A stretch of 5,699 nucleotides of DNA, taken from the NCBI GenBank assembly GCA_903874575.1, contig CAIQSZ010000197.1:1-5699 (forward strand), read 5' to 3'. Shown here piece after piece: positions 5,571 through 5,699 of the stretch (position 1 is the first letter of the stretch; each line of letters starts with the position of its first letter). The position numbers and the translations under genes were made by a program. This DNA comes from an uncultured Elusimicrobia bacterium (GTDB taxonomy: Bacteria > Elusimicrobiota > Elusimicrobia > UBA1565 > UBA9628). A model generated the notes under the pieces. The model worked only from the letters and a program-made list of their open reading frames with translations, was not told the origin of the DNA and ran no database searches.

Positions 5571-5699
5571 TCAGAGGCGTCCCGCGGCGCGCGGACGGGC
5601 GCGTTCGCGCCGCCGCGACAGGAACCAGGAGCCGGAGAGCAAAGCCAAGATTGCGGCGAGCGCCCAGGCCCATCCATTCGACGCGTAGCGCATGAACTC
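5571..5699 (-). CDS. C-terminal end of a membrane-anchored protein, or a small single-span protein (runs to right edge)
   Basis: The minus strand is open from the window edge to a TGA at 5573-5571, giving 42 residues. They contain a hydrophobic segment rich in Ala, Leu and Trp (GWAWALAAILALLSGSWFL) followed by an Arg-rich tail (SRRRERARPRAAGRL). That is a single membrane span with a basic cytoplasmic end. The frame runs unbroken to the edge, so it may be the C-terminus of a longer gene; an ATG at 5693 could instead start a 40-aa protein. A short span plus Arg tail resembles both C-terminal sorting or anchor tails and small CcmD-like proteins, but no diagnostic motif is visible, so no function is assigned. 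It converges on the thioredoxin gene with one base between the stop codons. Confidence 0.6.
   Translation of the reverse strand, partial: EFMRYASNGWAWALAAILALLSGSWFLSRRRERARPRAAGRL

Noticed and set aside
5598..5611. GGCGCG-TT-CGCGCC perfect inverted repeat as a terminator between convergent genes
   Set aside because: It is short, has no T-run on either strand and lies within the minus-strand reading frame; such palindromes are common at this GC.
4853..5677. 274-codon minus-strand frame opposite the Cys-rich and thioredoxin genes
   Set aside because: Antisense shadow: Arg/Gly/His-rich with no motifs, while the plus strand has a lipobox, CXXC site and ribosome site.

Overview
This 5.7 kb window comes from a GC-rich, double-membraned (Gram-negative type) bacterium. 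The diderm call rests on a Lol lipoprotein-sorting permease and on a lipoprotein with a clear lipobox. Phylum cannot be read securely. An Ala/Pro-rich secreted preprotein, high GC and first genes without Shine-Dalgarno sites would suit a high-GC Elusimicrobiota or a deltaproteobacterium-like lineage, but this is only an impression.

Left part, minus strand (1-1318): an operon of a LolC/LolE-type ABC permease followed, with an 8-nt start/stop overlap, by the first 36 residues of its ATPase LolD, which runs off the left edge. Together they would extract mature lipoproteins from the inner membrane and pass them to a periplasmic carrier.

Middle, plus strand: diverging from lolC is a membrane-anchored DKNYY-repeat protein (1435-2376). 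Next is an unrecognised exported protein (2616-3875) with a signal peptide, a long Ala/Pro-rich linker, a soluble domain and an AT-rich hydrophobic C-terminus carrying a recent tandem duplication.

Right part, plus strand: a two-gene operon joined by an ATGA overlap. It encodes an unrecognised secreted protein with 12 cysteines (4092-5099) and a thioredoxin-fold lipoprotein with a WCGVC active site (5096-5569). The pairing suggests that the thioredoxin acts on disulfides of the secreted partner or of envelope proteins generally. At the right edge, tail-to-tail and one base away, is the minus-strand end of another membrane-anchored protein (5571-5699).

All four complete plus-strand proteins are predicted to be exported or membrane-tethered, so the window is an envelope-biogenesis neighbourhood. 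The plus-strand genes that begin transcription units lack Shine-Dalgarno sites and have a -10-like hexamer 6-10 nt before the start codon. The two genes internal to operons (lolD and the thioredoxin) have good Shine-Dalgarno sites. No RNA genes, CRISPR arrays, insertion sequences or attachment sites were seen, and no intergenic gap exceeds 240 bp.
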